DNA from: Pirellulales bacterium | GTDB taxonomy: Bacteria; Planctomycetota; Planctomycetia; Pirellulales; Lacipirellulaceae | DNA length: 64,000 nt | Direction of reading: 5' to 3' | Assembly (NCBI GenBank): GCA_022841705.1 | Contig: JALHQZ010000002.1 | Span: 868,001-932,000 of the forward strand | Shown: in pieces, positions 44,906 through 52,706 of the stretch | How positions within the stretch are numbered: position 1 is the first letter of the stretch | How the letters are laid out: the number at the start of each line of letters is the position of its first letter | The notes under the pieces: generated by a model | What the model saw: only the letters and a program-made list of their open reading frames with translations | The model's database searches: none | Told to the model about the DNA's origin: nothing | Position numbers and translations under genes: made by a program

Positions 44906-47516
44906 GGATTCGCTCCTGTCGTTCGCGTGTTGCTGATACTTGCCGCTCGCGGTCGATTTCCGCTGCTAGTTCGCGTCGGCGCCGGGCGGTTACCAGTTCC
45001 GTAGCGGAGACGCGTTCGTCGGATTGCACGACGGCTTCGCGCAGCGCTTCCTTGTCATCGCAATAGACGGTCAGGGCTTCGCTTCCGCGCGAGCAACTCA
45101 CATAGAACTGCTCACGCGAGCTAGCGGCAAAAGAAGCGGCGCTTTGCGCCAAAAGCACTTTCTGGACGGTGCGACCTTGGCTAGCGTGACTCGTAGTGAC
45201 TACACCATATGCGAGGTGCCCGTAATCCCGCGACACAACCCATTTGTTGTCGAGGACGATGTTGCCGGCCTTGTCGAATGACTTGACTTTGTAGACCGCG
45301 CCGTTATTGAGCCGATGCTTTCCGTCGGCCGTGAACCCATTGTGCGTGATGCGGATCGCGTCGCCTTTGGCGAGCTTGAGTGTCGATGCGTGAAACGCCG
45401 TGAAGCGGTTAGCGAACTCCAGCGGCAGGGGCGTGCCATTCACTTCGACGCGCTGGCCGCGAACGAAGTTTTTCGCATTCTGATGGAATTGCAAAATATC
45501 TCCCGGAAGAAAATTGAGCGCGTCGCCGCGTTCCGCTTCGGTGAGGTTTGCATTCTTCAGAACGTGGAAGGTCCGCTCCTCACCCCGAATCAGCCCCTTC
45601 TCTTTCATGGCGTCGCGGATGGCATCTGTCGCCAGATGGCCCTCGAAGTGCGTCGGCGCAATCACCAAAGTTGACTTCCCTTTAGAAACGCTCTCCACAT
45701 AGTCGGCCGCCAATCGCTTATAGCGCTCTTCGTCGGGAAGTTCGTGAATCCACCCTAACCCGTCAAGCCGCGAAAAGCCCTCTGCCGCTTTGCCGTCGGC
45801 GAGCGCCTTCACCGCTAACTTGTACTCGTCCTTCTGGCGCTGAATTATTTTGACCTCCGCGGGAGTGCAGCCCGCCTCGACTTCGAGAAGGTGGAGCGTA
45901 TCACCACGCGAAACTGATCCGTGCTGGCGAGGGTCGCCGGTGAGCAGGATTCGAGCGTCAATTTTTTCCGCTAAATTGAAGAGCGAAGCCATCGTCTTCA
46001 CCCCCAATAATCCCGCCTCGTCGACCCAGAGCAGAGAGCCATGTGCGCGCGCCTGAGACTGCTCGTCGAGCAAAAGACGAGCCACTGTATCCGCCTCCTT
46101 GAACCCTTCCGTCCGCATGACGCCCCTACTCGCCTCGGCCGTCGGCGCGAGCGCCGTCACCTTCGTCCCGCCCGCTTCAATCGCCTCAACAGCTTCCTGC
46201 ATCAGCGACGTCTTGCCAACACCGGCAACACCTCTGACCAAAATGACGGAATCTCGGGATTCCAGAATGTGTCGCACGGCAGCTTGCTGCGAGGCGTTGA
46301 GCCATTCGCGTTTCATCTTGTGTTTGTTGCCGACGAGCGGCCGCGCCTTGCCACGACCCGCACGGGCATAGTCAATTACTCGCACTTCCTCAGCCAGCAC
46401 CTCGCGAGTGGTCGTCATCCGCCGACCGAATCGCTCACCCACGATGAGCGGGGCATGCGCAGCTTGCTCTAGCACTTGCTCGGGACGCACCTGCCCGATT
46501 CCCTGCTTAAGCGCAGTGGTAAGGAGCTGTCGTTCCGGGATAACCGACTTCCGCTCAAACTCATGCCCGATCGCATAGTCCACTGCGCGAGCAGCGGCGT
46601 TGTCATCTTGTGGCTGCGAGTCGGAGCCGATGAGCTTCTCCAGGCGAGCGAGAGCCTCCAATTCACGCGGCGTCATCCGGCCGCGCCATTCGGATTGAAG
46701 CTGCGGCATGCTCAGATTTTTTGCCTTCTTGCTTCGCGTCTTGGCGCCGAGTTCACCCTTGGCGGCAGGATCGGTGATGCCCTTCTCGCGGGCAATGTCT
46801 TCGATGAGAGCGGTGCGGCGTGAAAACTTCTGCACCAGGCTTCGTGGCACTCCGGCAATCTCCCAGCCGTGCTTCGTCCGTTCGATGGGGAGTCCAAGAT
46901 CAGCCAAGTTACGGGCAAGCCGGGCATTGTATGTGGCCTCGAACCAGCTTTTATCTCTCACCAAATCGCGGAACTGCCCGGCTTTCCAAACGTTCTCATT
47001 TCCATCGAACGTTAGGTTCGCGATATAGGCGTGACAGTGAAGATGAGGATCGGGTACGAGGTCCACAGGTCTGGCGGTGAAATGCAAGAAACTCCCATAC
47101 AGAATATTCCCGCTTCGTGCGTCTTCGTTCTTGCCACCTTTCCTAATACGAGTCTGCATTTCTGATTCGACATCACGCATCGTCGCGTCGACTGCGCTTT
47201 GGAACGCATCGACCAGCCTTTCGTCTTTAGTCAAGGCGTAAAGCACACTTAAAGATTTCACCGAATTAAAGGTGAAATCGTAGCCACAAGTCGCGTTATC
47301 CTTGCGACGCTGATTGAGCTTCTCGCCGGTGCTGGGATTCAAGTGATCGCAGATGGCGTCCCATTGTTCCCGCGTAATCTTCCCGGTGAGGCCGAGCATC
47401 TTAGCCCCCTCGCCGCGCCACAGACCAGCACGCTCCTGCCCGTCAACGAAGTAATCGGACGAGCGGAAGTACCGCTTGGCATCGGCTGCGGTTTTGCTTT
47501 GGGTGATGCGTAGCAT
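44895..47516 (-). CDS. MobF/TrwC-type relaxase with helicase domain
   Basis: 873 residues. N-terminal relaxase: Y16 or Y22 (active-site Tyr) in RYFRSSDYF, a GEGAKMLGL segment and the metal HUH triad HLHCHAY at 158-164. C-terminal SF1 helicase with P-loop VRGVAGVGKTSLMQ at 427-440, Walker B LLWVDEAG, and SRGSEALTVY near the end. It nicks the transfer origin, stays linked to DNA and unwinds it. Normal TrwC is about 970 residues, so this is a compact member. Confidence 0.93.
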   Translation of the reverse strand: MLRITQSKTAADAKRYFRSSDYFVDGQERAGLWRGEGAKMLGLTGKITREQWDAICDHLNPSTGEKLNQRRKDNATCGYDFTFNSVKSLSVLYALTKDERLVDAFQSAVDATMRDVESEMQTRIRKGGKNEDARSGNILYGSFLHFTARPVDLVPDPHLHCHAYIANLTFDGNENVWKAGQFRDLVRDKSWFEATYNARLARNLADLGLPIERTKHGWEIAGVPRSLVQKFSRRTALIEDIAREKGITDPAAKGELGAKTRSKKAKNLSMPQLQSEWRGRMTPRELEALARLEKLIGSDSQPQDDNAAARAVDYAIGHEFERKSVIPERQLLTTALKQGIGQVRPEQVLEQAAHAPLIVGERFGRRMTTTREVLAEEVRVIDYARAGRGKARPLVGNKHKMKREWLNASQQAAVRHILESRDSVILVRGVAGVGKTSLMQEAVEAIEAGGTKVTALAPTAEASRGVMRTEGFKEADTVARLLLDEQSQARAHGSLLWVDEAGLLGVKTMASLFNLAEKIDARILLTGDPRQHGSVSRGDTLHLLEVEAGCTPAEVKIIQRQKDEYKLAVKALADGKAAEGFSRLDGLGWIHELPDEERYKRLAADYVESVSKGKSTLVIAPTHFEGHLATDAIRDAMKEKGLIRGEERTFHVLKNANLTEAERGDALNFLPGDILQFHQNAKNFVRGQRVEVNGTPLPLEFANRFTAFHASTLKLAKGDAIRITHNGFTADGKHRLNNGAVYKVKSFDKAGNIVLDNKWVVSRDYGHLAYGVVTTSHASQGRTVQKVLLAQSAASFAASSREQFYVSCSRGSEALTVYCDDKEALREAVVQSDERVSATELVTARRRRELAAEIDRERQVSATRERQERIHDR

Positions 47517-47837
47517 GAATCATTTTACTTCCCTCCCCGCTACGATTTCGTTAACAAAAGTTCATTGGCGTCGAATGTCTTCAAATGTCATTCAAAGTCA
47601 GTCCCTTCGCCCCGTGCCTGTCCACTCCCGCGTCCTTCTTTGGGGCACGTATAAAGCCGTCGCCGTTCCGTAAAGCCTGCAACACGGATTCCACCTCTCT
47701 TCACTTCGTTGCAGATCGGCGAACCCACCGAGTTTCGGCTTGACTGGCGCTGCGCTTCGGCTGTTGCGGCTTTTGATTGGCGTGCCGTAAGGCCGCGATG
47801 GGCGTGGCCGAACACTCAAAACGAAAGGGACTAAATC
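47517..47837. other. Region upstream of the relaxase, possible transfer origin
   Basis: 321 bp without a gene. Relaxase genes usually have their origin of transfer close upstream. A short GAATG/CATTC pair spans 47574-47594, but no proven nic sequence can be named. Confidence 0.3.
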
Positions 47838-48044
47838 ATGACCACTCGGAACAACGAATCGACTGCCAAAGCACCGACTCACATTGCCTACACAGTACGG
47901 GATCGGGAAGGCAAGAAAGGATTCTTCACACGCATCGGCGCAGTTTGGCCGCATGCAGATGGTGCGGGGTATACGGTGCAGCTCGATTGCGTACCGCTTG
48001 ACGGGCGAGTCACGCTACGCGTCGCGACGGAGAAGAAGGAATAA
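47838..48044 (+). CDS. Small hypothetical protein
   Basis: 68 residues behind GAAAGGG. Beta-type sequence (IAYTVRDREGKKGFFTRIGA). No known family; similar to short accessory proteins often seen beside conjugation genes. Confidence 0.55.
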   Translation: MTTRNNESTAKAPTHIAYTVRDREGKKGFFTRIGAVWPHADGAGYTVQLDCVPLDGRVTLRVATEKKE

Positions 48045-48100
48045 CCAGGCCTCACCGGGGCGGGCACGGACGCCCGCCCCATTTTTGAAAGGAATCGATC

Positions 48101-48340
48101 ATGACCAAACCACAAATAGACCTAAGCACACTAACTCAGGAGGCAGAGGATGCCTTCTGGCAAGTAGTCGTCCAGCACTATCCCGAAGCGACGAGCGGCG
48201 ATCTCTCCCCATGGACTTCCTTCCAGTTTTCACAAGTCGCCGAACAGGCCATTGCCGAATGGATATACGCTAATGTTCCCGAGTCACGCGATCCTTCGGG
48301 TCCTAAGTCGAAGAATCCGATGGTCTCACCTAATGGATGA
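48101..48340 (+). CDS. Small hypothetical protein
   Basis: 79 residues behind GAAAGGAA, acidic and Trp-containing (DAFWQVVVQHYPEATSGDLS). No family assigned. The start context matches the gene before it, so both probably belong to one transcription unit. Confidence 0.5.
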   Translation: MTKPQIDLSTLTQEAEDAFWQVVVQHYPEATSGDLSPWTSFQFSQVAEQAIAEWIYANVPESRDPSGPKSKNPMVSPNG

Positions 48341-48540
48341 TCGGTGGGGCTTGCCCTCACCCTTCACTATTGGAAGCGATGATGGGATTCCCGCTCTGCT
48401 GGGGCAAACCAAAAGCCCTAGGCAATGCAGTCATTCCACAGACTCCCGAGATCATCGGCCGGGCAATTCTTGCCCATGACGGACAGATTAGGCCGCATTT
48501 CGCGGCCCGACCTCCAACCGCACAACTGTCCCGAAGCTAG
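48337..48540 (+). pseudogene. C-terminal remnant of a DNA cytosine methyltransferase
   Basis: A 40-residue piece reads HPSLLEAMMGFPLCWGK, then KALGNAVIPQTPEIIGRAIL, the typical end of phage/plasmid-type DNA methylases. All N-terminal motifs are absent and the spacer between the two parts is shortened. The methylase is inactive. Confidence 0.65.
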
Positions 48541-48760
48541 AAACATTCACTGATGGACGCCGGCGCCTAAGCGTCGGCGATCCGTTCTCCGCATGCGCTC
48601 GGCATGCTCGCCGCTCTAATAGCGGCTCACAATCAGCAGTCCTTGCGACTTCGCCTGAGAATGCCCAGGCTCGCCGTTCGGCTATTTCTGCTGAAGAGTT
48701 TTTTTGGGCAGACGAGTTCCCTTAGCTTTGCGCTAAGGCGTCTTTCACGGAGAAAGATCG
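48541..48760. other. Intergenic stretch before the CATG region
   Basis: 220 bp with two GC-rich hairpin-like words (GACGCCGGCGCCTAAGCGTC near 48554; CTCGGCATGCTCG near 48598). No gene is apparent. Confidence 0.35.
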
Positions 48761-48985
48761 CATGACAGCCAGCCATCATGCTTGATTGAAAGCTGTCAAG
48801 CCAGCTTGTCAGCAGGAAAGCAAGCAAGCCATCCTGATGACTAGCACGTCATCCATCTAGCAGGCTTGCATGACGGATGAATTGCATGTCGGCAATCATG
48901 CCAACCAGCCATAAATCATGCCGACATGAAAGCAAAACATAGTGCTTGCCAGCCTGCATGAAAGCATGCTAACGCTTAAAGCATG
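48761..48985. repeat. CATG-rich segment before parA
   Basis: CATG occurs ten times in 225 bp (48761, 48777, 48869, 48885, 48897, 48917, 48925, 48957, 48965, 48982; about one expected), often as GCATG or TCATG, and the last contains the parA start codon. A centromere or operator for a partition protein, or a DNA-uptake-like motif cluster, is possible. No long exact repeat is seen. Confidence 0.6.
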
Positions 48986-49654
48986 ATTATCACCGTGACC
49001 AATAGCAAAGGCGGGGTCGGCAAGTCAACGATGGCCGTTCACCTTGCCGCCTGGCTCTACGAGCAAGGCCATAGCGTGATCCTCGCCGATTGCGACACGC
49101 AGCAATCGTCGTCCGAGTGGATCAGGGAGGCGGAGCCTGAAATCAAAGCAGTGCGTCTCGACAATCCCGACGTGATTCTCGATGCCTTGCCAGGACTCAG
49201 CCAAGAGGCCGATTACGTCGTTGCCGACGGTCCTGGCAGCCAAACCGAAACAAGCCGCGCGCTGCTGCTGCGCGCAGACCTCGCGATTGTACCCGTGAAG
49301 GCTTCGATGCTTGAGGTGAGGGCGCTTGCCAAAGCAACCGATGTGCTGCGCCAAGCTCAGGATATTCGCAAAGGCTTGCCCCGCGCCGTGGCAGTTCTCA
49401 GCATGGTCGGGCTTAATTACCGGCTCACACAGGATATGAAGGACGCGGCGGCAGCCTTGCAGCTGCCGCTCGCCAGCAAGTCTATGATCTTGCGCCAGAT
49501 TTACGCGGACGCGCCAGGGCAGGGAGCCATCGTTTGGCAGTTGGGGTCGCGTGCCCGCGACGCCGCCAACGAAATCGACTCACTGTTCCGCGAGATACTG
49601 CCAGAGGCAGCCGCGAAGCGGGTGACGCTGACCCGCAAACTTGCAAAACGCTAG
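48983..49654 (+). CDS. parA: ParA-type partition ATPase
   Basis: 223 residues. Deviant Walker A KGGVGKS at 9-15, a DCDTQQSSSEW Walker A' and ADGPGSQTE Walker B. No N-terminal DNA-binding domain, so it is the small (type Ib) form. Moves replicating circles apart, with a small partner protein encoded next. Confidence 0.92.
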   Translation: MIITVTNSKGGVGKSTMAVHLAAWLYEQGHSVILADCDTQQSSSEWIREAEPEIKAVRLDNPDVILDALPGLSQEADYVVADGPGSQTETSRALLLRADLAIVPVKASMLEVRALAKATDVLRQAQDIRKGLPRAVAVLSMVGLNYRLTQDMKDAAAALQLPLASKSMILRQIYADAPGQGAIVWQLGSRARDAANEIDSLFREILPEAAAKRVTLTRKLAKR

Positions 49655-49666
49655 GGGGAGGTGGCT

Positions 49667-49957
49667 ATGGTTGAACGCAGGAACCTGATCGACGGCTTGA
49701 AAGCAACGCCATCGCCGATCGACCCCAACCAGGAAAAGTCATTCGTCTACAGCAACAAGGCCGTTGAGCCGCCGCCTCCGTCGCCGGCCGCCATCAATCG
49801 CATACCAATCAGCACCCGTTTGCGCGAAGACTTTGCGAAATCGCTTAAGCGAGCATCGCTGGAGCGGCAGCTCAAGAATATCGAACCGAACACACTCCAA
49901 GACATTTTAGAGGAAGCACTTGAACCATGGCTCAAGGCCAACGGTTACTCGTCGTGA
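49667..49957 (+). CDS. Small ParB-analogue candidate
   Basis: 96 residues from the ATG at 49667, 12 nt after the parA stop behind GGGGGAGG (a GTG at 49661 is in the same frame). Disordered Pro-rich start, then a helical RIPISTRLREDFAKSLKRAS segment typical of ribbon-helix-helix-like or small partition partners. Overlaps the start of the RepA gene by 31 nt, so coupled translation is expected. Function inferred from position. Confidence 0.6.
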   Translation: MVERRNLIDGLKATPSPIDPNQEKSFVYSNKAVEPPPPSPAAINRIPISTRLREDFAKSLKRASLERQLKNIEPNTLQDILEEALEPWLKANGYSS

Positions 49958-50946
49958 CCGAGGACACCGCACAGCTAGAGGCAATCCAGGCGATTGCCGA
50001 ACTGCCGGAGCTTCCGGCTAATCTTGGCCTGACCAAACGCGAAAGCCAACTGCTGATTGCAGGCGACCAGATTGCCAGCGAACCGCCGGATCGCAACGAC
50101 TATCTTCACACCGTTATGTGCCAGGTGGGGCTGCCACGCAGAGCGACCGAAGCGCGAAGCTTCGAGCGTCAAAGCGGGCATATCAGCATTTCGCTGGAAG
50201 CAGGCCGGCTCTACAACGGCCGCGAGTGGGTGGATCAACCGCTTCCGTTTGGAACCACTCCCCGTCTCGTCATGGTGCATATCAGCTCCGAAGCCATCCG
50301 CACCCAGAGCCGCAAGGTCGAGGTCGGAGACAGCATGCGGCAGTTCATGCAAACGCTCGGCATCGCCGACGGCGGTGGGCCGCGAGGCGGTTACACCCAG
50401 GTACGCCGGCAGATCGAGGCCTTGGCAGTCTGCAAGCTGTCAATCGGCATGCAGTCGGAAGGACGTGTCGTCACTGTCGACTCCAAGCCCTTCAAACGCT
50501 TCGATGCTTGGTTGCACCAGGATGGATCGCAACGCACGTTGTGGCCGGGAGTGATGGAGCTTTCTACGGACTTTTACGAGACGCTCGCGGAGCATGCGGT
50601 GCCTCTCGACTACAGGGCGCTATCGGCACTCAAGCAGTCCGCATTGTCGCTCGACATCTATACCTGGCTTGCCCACCGGCTTTGTCGCATCAACAAGCAA
50701 GGCGGAGTGATGCTCAGTTGGCAGAATCTTCGCGACCAGTTCGGCCAGGAGTACTCCGAGTCGCGTGACTTCAAGTGGGAGTTTCGCCGTGCCCTGCGAC
50801 AGGTGCAAGTCGTTTACCCGACCGCCCGCGTCGCCGAGATCGCCGGAGGCTTACACCTCTATCCCTCGCCAGCTCCGATTCAACGCACGCTGGTTCGAGG
50901 AGCCGAGGCGAGTGTGGCTGTGGATAACTCAGGCGAGGGCGCATAG
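49927..50946 (+). CDS. repA: Plasmid replication initiator, RepA-C family
   Basis: 339 residues behind AGAGGAAG. The body matches initiator proteins of the RepA_C kind: QVGLPRRATEARSFERQSGH, WVDQPLPFGTTPRLVMVHI, GGPRGGYTQVRRQIEAL and a winged-helix RALSALKQSALSLDIYTWLA. Binds the iterons just after it. An initiator inside an integrated element argues for an extrachromosomal phase. Confidence 0.85.
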   Translation: MAQGQRLLVVTEDTAQLEAIQAIAELPELPANLGLTKRESQLLIAGDQIASEPPDRNDYLHTVMCQVGLPRRATEARSFERQSGHISISLEAGRLYNGREWVDQPLPFGTTPRLVMVHISSEAIRTQSRKVEVGDSMRQFMQTLGIADGGGPRGGYTQVRRQIEALAVCKLSIGMQSEGRVVTVDSKPFKRFDAWLHQDGSQRTLWPGVMELSTDFYETLAEHAVPLDYRALSALKQSALSLDIYTWLAHRLCRINKQGGVMLSWQNLRDQFGQEYSESRDFKWEFRRALRQVQVVYPTARVAEIAGGLHLYPSPAPIQRTLVRGAEASVAVDNSGEGA

Positions 50947-50950
50947 CCGG

Positions 50951-51082
50951 TTCGATGAATCGCCCCCCCCCGATTCGATGAATTACCCCCCCTTCGATTC
51001 CAAAAAGTTCGATGAATTACCCCCCCAAACCTATAGCTTAGATACCTATAGTTCTTTTCCTGTAGCTTTTAGCTGTGGATAA
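50951..51082. other. Replication origin: three iterons and a DnaA box
   Basis: TTCGATGAATTACCCCCCC occurs at 50974-50992 and 51008-51026, with a variant (TTCGATGAATCGCCCCCCC) at 50951-50971. Then come direct ACCTATAG repeats (51029-51036, 51044-51051) and a perfect DnaA box TGTGGATAA at 51074-51082 (reverse complement of TTATCCACA). It follows the initiator gene, as in iteron plasmids. Confidence 0.75.
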
Positions 51083-51340
51083 GTGGACAAACGAGTCGCC
51101 GTTACTATCGGTTGCCTTATCGCGACGACTCGACCTGTTACGGCCAGGAAGTGGCATTCAGGAGGGAGGGGCGGAGCAGGCGCAGACCTAGTTGCACCGA
51201 TGCGGCTTACCGGACCGGCAAGGAGACACAGGCGGACTGATGCTGATGCGGCAGTCTGACGGAAGTAGGGAATGTGCCGTCGGCGTAGGCAAGTAGCGAT
51301 CCAGTCGCCCTTCCGAGGGCTGTAAGTCTTTGATTGACTT

Positions 51341-51361
51341 GTCTATCATAAGCCGATAGAC
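51341..51361. promoter_or_regulatory. Inverted repeat before the HTH gene, putative operator
   Basis: Arms GTCTATC / GATAGAC with a 7-nt spacer, 30 nt ahead of the HTH start at 51391, and a TTGACT-like -35 word at 51334-51339. Probably the autoregulatory site of the HTH protein. The rest of 51083-51340 shows no gene. Confidence 0.55.
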
Positions 51362-51390
51362 GATGGGTGTCCCCCTTTTGGAGTTATTCC

Positions 51391-51660
51391 GTGCTCTACC
51401 AACGCTCACTGGAAATCGAACAACGTTTGCAGACCGTACTAAAGCTCGTTGAGACCGGCAGGTACTCGACCCCATTGATCGCGGAAGAGTTGGGGGTGTC
51501 AATCCCAACCGTGTCACGAGACCTGACCGCACTCCGCGAGCGAGGCCACGAGATTAGCTCCCAACGCATGGACAACGGATCGTGGTGCTATGGGCTGGTG
51601 CGAACCATAGCGAAGCGTCGAGCGCCAATGGAGAATCGACGCTCCAACAGGATGGCTTAG
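51391..51660 (+). CDS. Small HTH regulator of the ietAS-like operon
   Basis: 89 residues from a GTG with TGGAG upstream. A DeoR/HTH_11-type winged helix: RLQTVLKLVETGRYSTPLIA, then GVSIPTVSRDLTALRERG. Precedes the AAA ATPase by 38 bp, so it likely represses the defence pair. An N-terminal extension in frame to 51367 is rejected. Confidence 0.75.
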   Translation: MLYQRSLEIEQRLQTVLKLVETGRYSTPLIAEELGVSIPTVSRDLTALRERGHEISSQRMDNGSWCYGLVRTIAKRRAPMENRRSNRMA

Positions 51661-51698
51661 GGCATGCAAAGAGAAATCGCAATGAATGGGGATTCGAC

Positions 51699-52703
51699 AT
51701 GAACGCTGACATGCTCAAAAGACTGGTAAGGGCTATCGCCGATGGCGGGCCTGATGATCTGCATCGGCTTGCAGACAAGATCGTCGAGTCTGAACGGCAG
51801 CTAGGGCATACCAAACTTGCAGAGCAGCTTGAATCGATCCTTAGACGCCCACGGCTTGTTAAGAACAGCCGAGGCAAGTCGACCGAAGCGGAACGCATCC
51901 TTAAGGAACTACCCCTTAGTAGGCGGCATGGAGAATCACTAGCGACCCTTATTCCACGCGAAGCATTGGAGCATCATATGGTGCTCCCGCCTGAGACGGA
52001 GGAACGCTTTGCACGCATCGAACGCGAATTCGCTGCACGCGAACGCCTTGGGGCTTATGGCCTCATGCCGCGCAAGACCATATTGCTTTACGGTGCGCCC
52101 GGATGCGGGAAGTCGCTCGGTGCAAAACGATTGGCTTGGAATACAGGCTTACCGCTCATCAAGGTGCAATTCGATGTATTGATTTCATCCTACTTTGGAG
52201 AATCTGCCAGCAATCTAAGAGCCGTGTTCGAGGCAGCGAAGGAGCGCCCCTGCGTTTTGCTATTGGACGAATGTGACTTCATCGCACGCTCACGCACTCA
52301 ATCGAAAGATATTGGCGAGGCCTCGCGGATCGTCAATTCCTTGCTCCTGCTCATGGAGGAGTACGACGCGCCAGGACTTCTCGTTGCCACGACGAATGTG
52401 GAGTCTTCGCTAGACGAGGCGCTATTTCGTCGGTTCGACGATGTGTTTCAGGTGCCGTTGCCTGGGCCGACAGAGGTGGAAAGGCTGCTCCGCGTTACTC
52501 TTTCATCGATCAAAGTCGCCGAGCCATTTTCGTGGAGTTCGGCGGTTTCGGCGCTTGAAGGAGCTTCTGCGGCAATGGTTGTTAAAGCGGCGCAAGATGC
52601 AGCAAAGGCTGCGGTACTGGGTGGCGAAAAAATAGTAAGTCACGCAATGCTTATCAAATCTGTTGGCGAGTTGAAGACCGGCGGAAAGGGACGAAAAGGG
52701 TAG
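51699..52703 (+). CDS. ietA: AAA+ ATPase of an ietAS-like defence pair
   Basis: 334 residues from the ATG at 51699. Helical N-terminal region, then AAA+ core: Walker A YGAPGCGKSLG near 131-141, Walker B VLLLDECDF 186-194, sensor-1 VATTNVES and Arg finger FRRFD. Best match: IetA, the ATPase that works with a subtilisin-like protease IetS in phage defence. The protease begins 4 nt later. Confidence 0.85.
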   Translation: MNADMLKRLVRAIADGGPDDLHRLADKIVESERQLGHTKLAEQLESILRRPRLVKNSRGKSTEAERILKELPLSRRHGESLATLIPREALEHHMVLPPETEERFARIEREFAARERLGAYGLMPRKTILLYGAPGCGKSLGAKRLAWNTGLPLIKVQFDVLISSYFGESASNLRAVFEAAKERPCVLLLDECDFIARSRTQSKDIGEASRIVNSLLLLMEEYDAPGLLVATTNVESSLDEALFRRFDDVFQVPLPGPTEVERLLRVTLSSIKVAEPFSWSSAVSALEGASAAMVVKAAQDAAKAAVLGGEKIVSHAMLIKSVGELKTGGKGRKG

Positions 52704-52706
52704 TAA

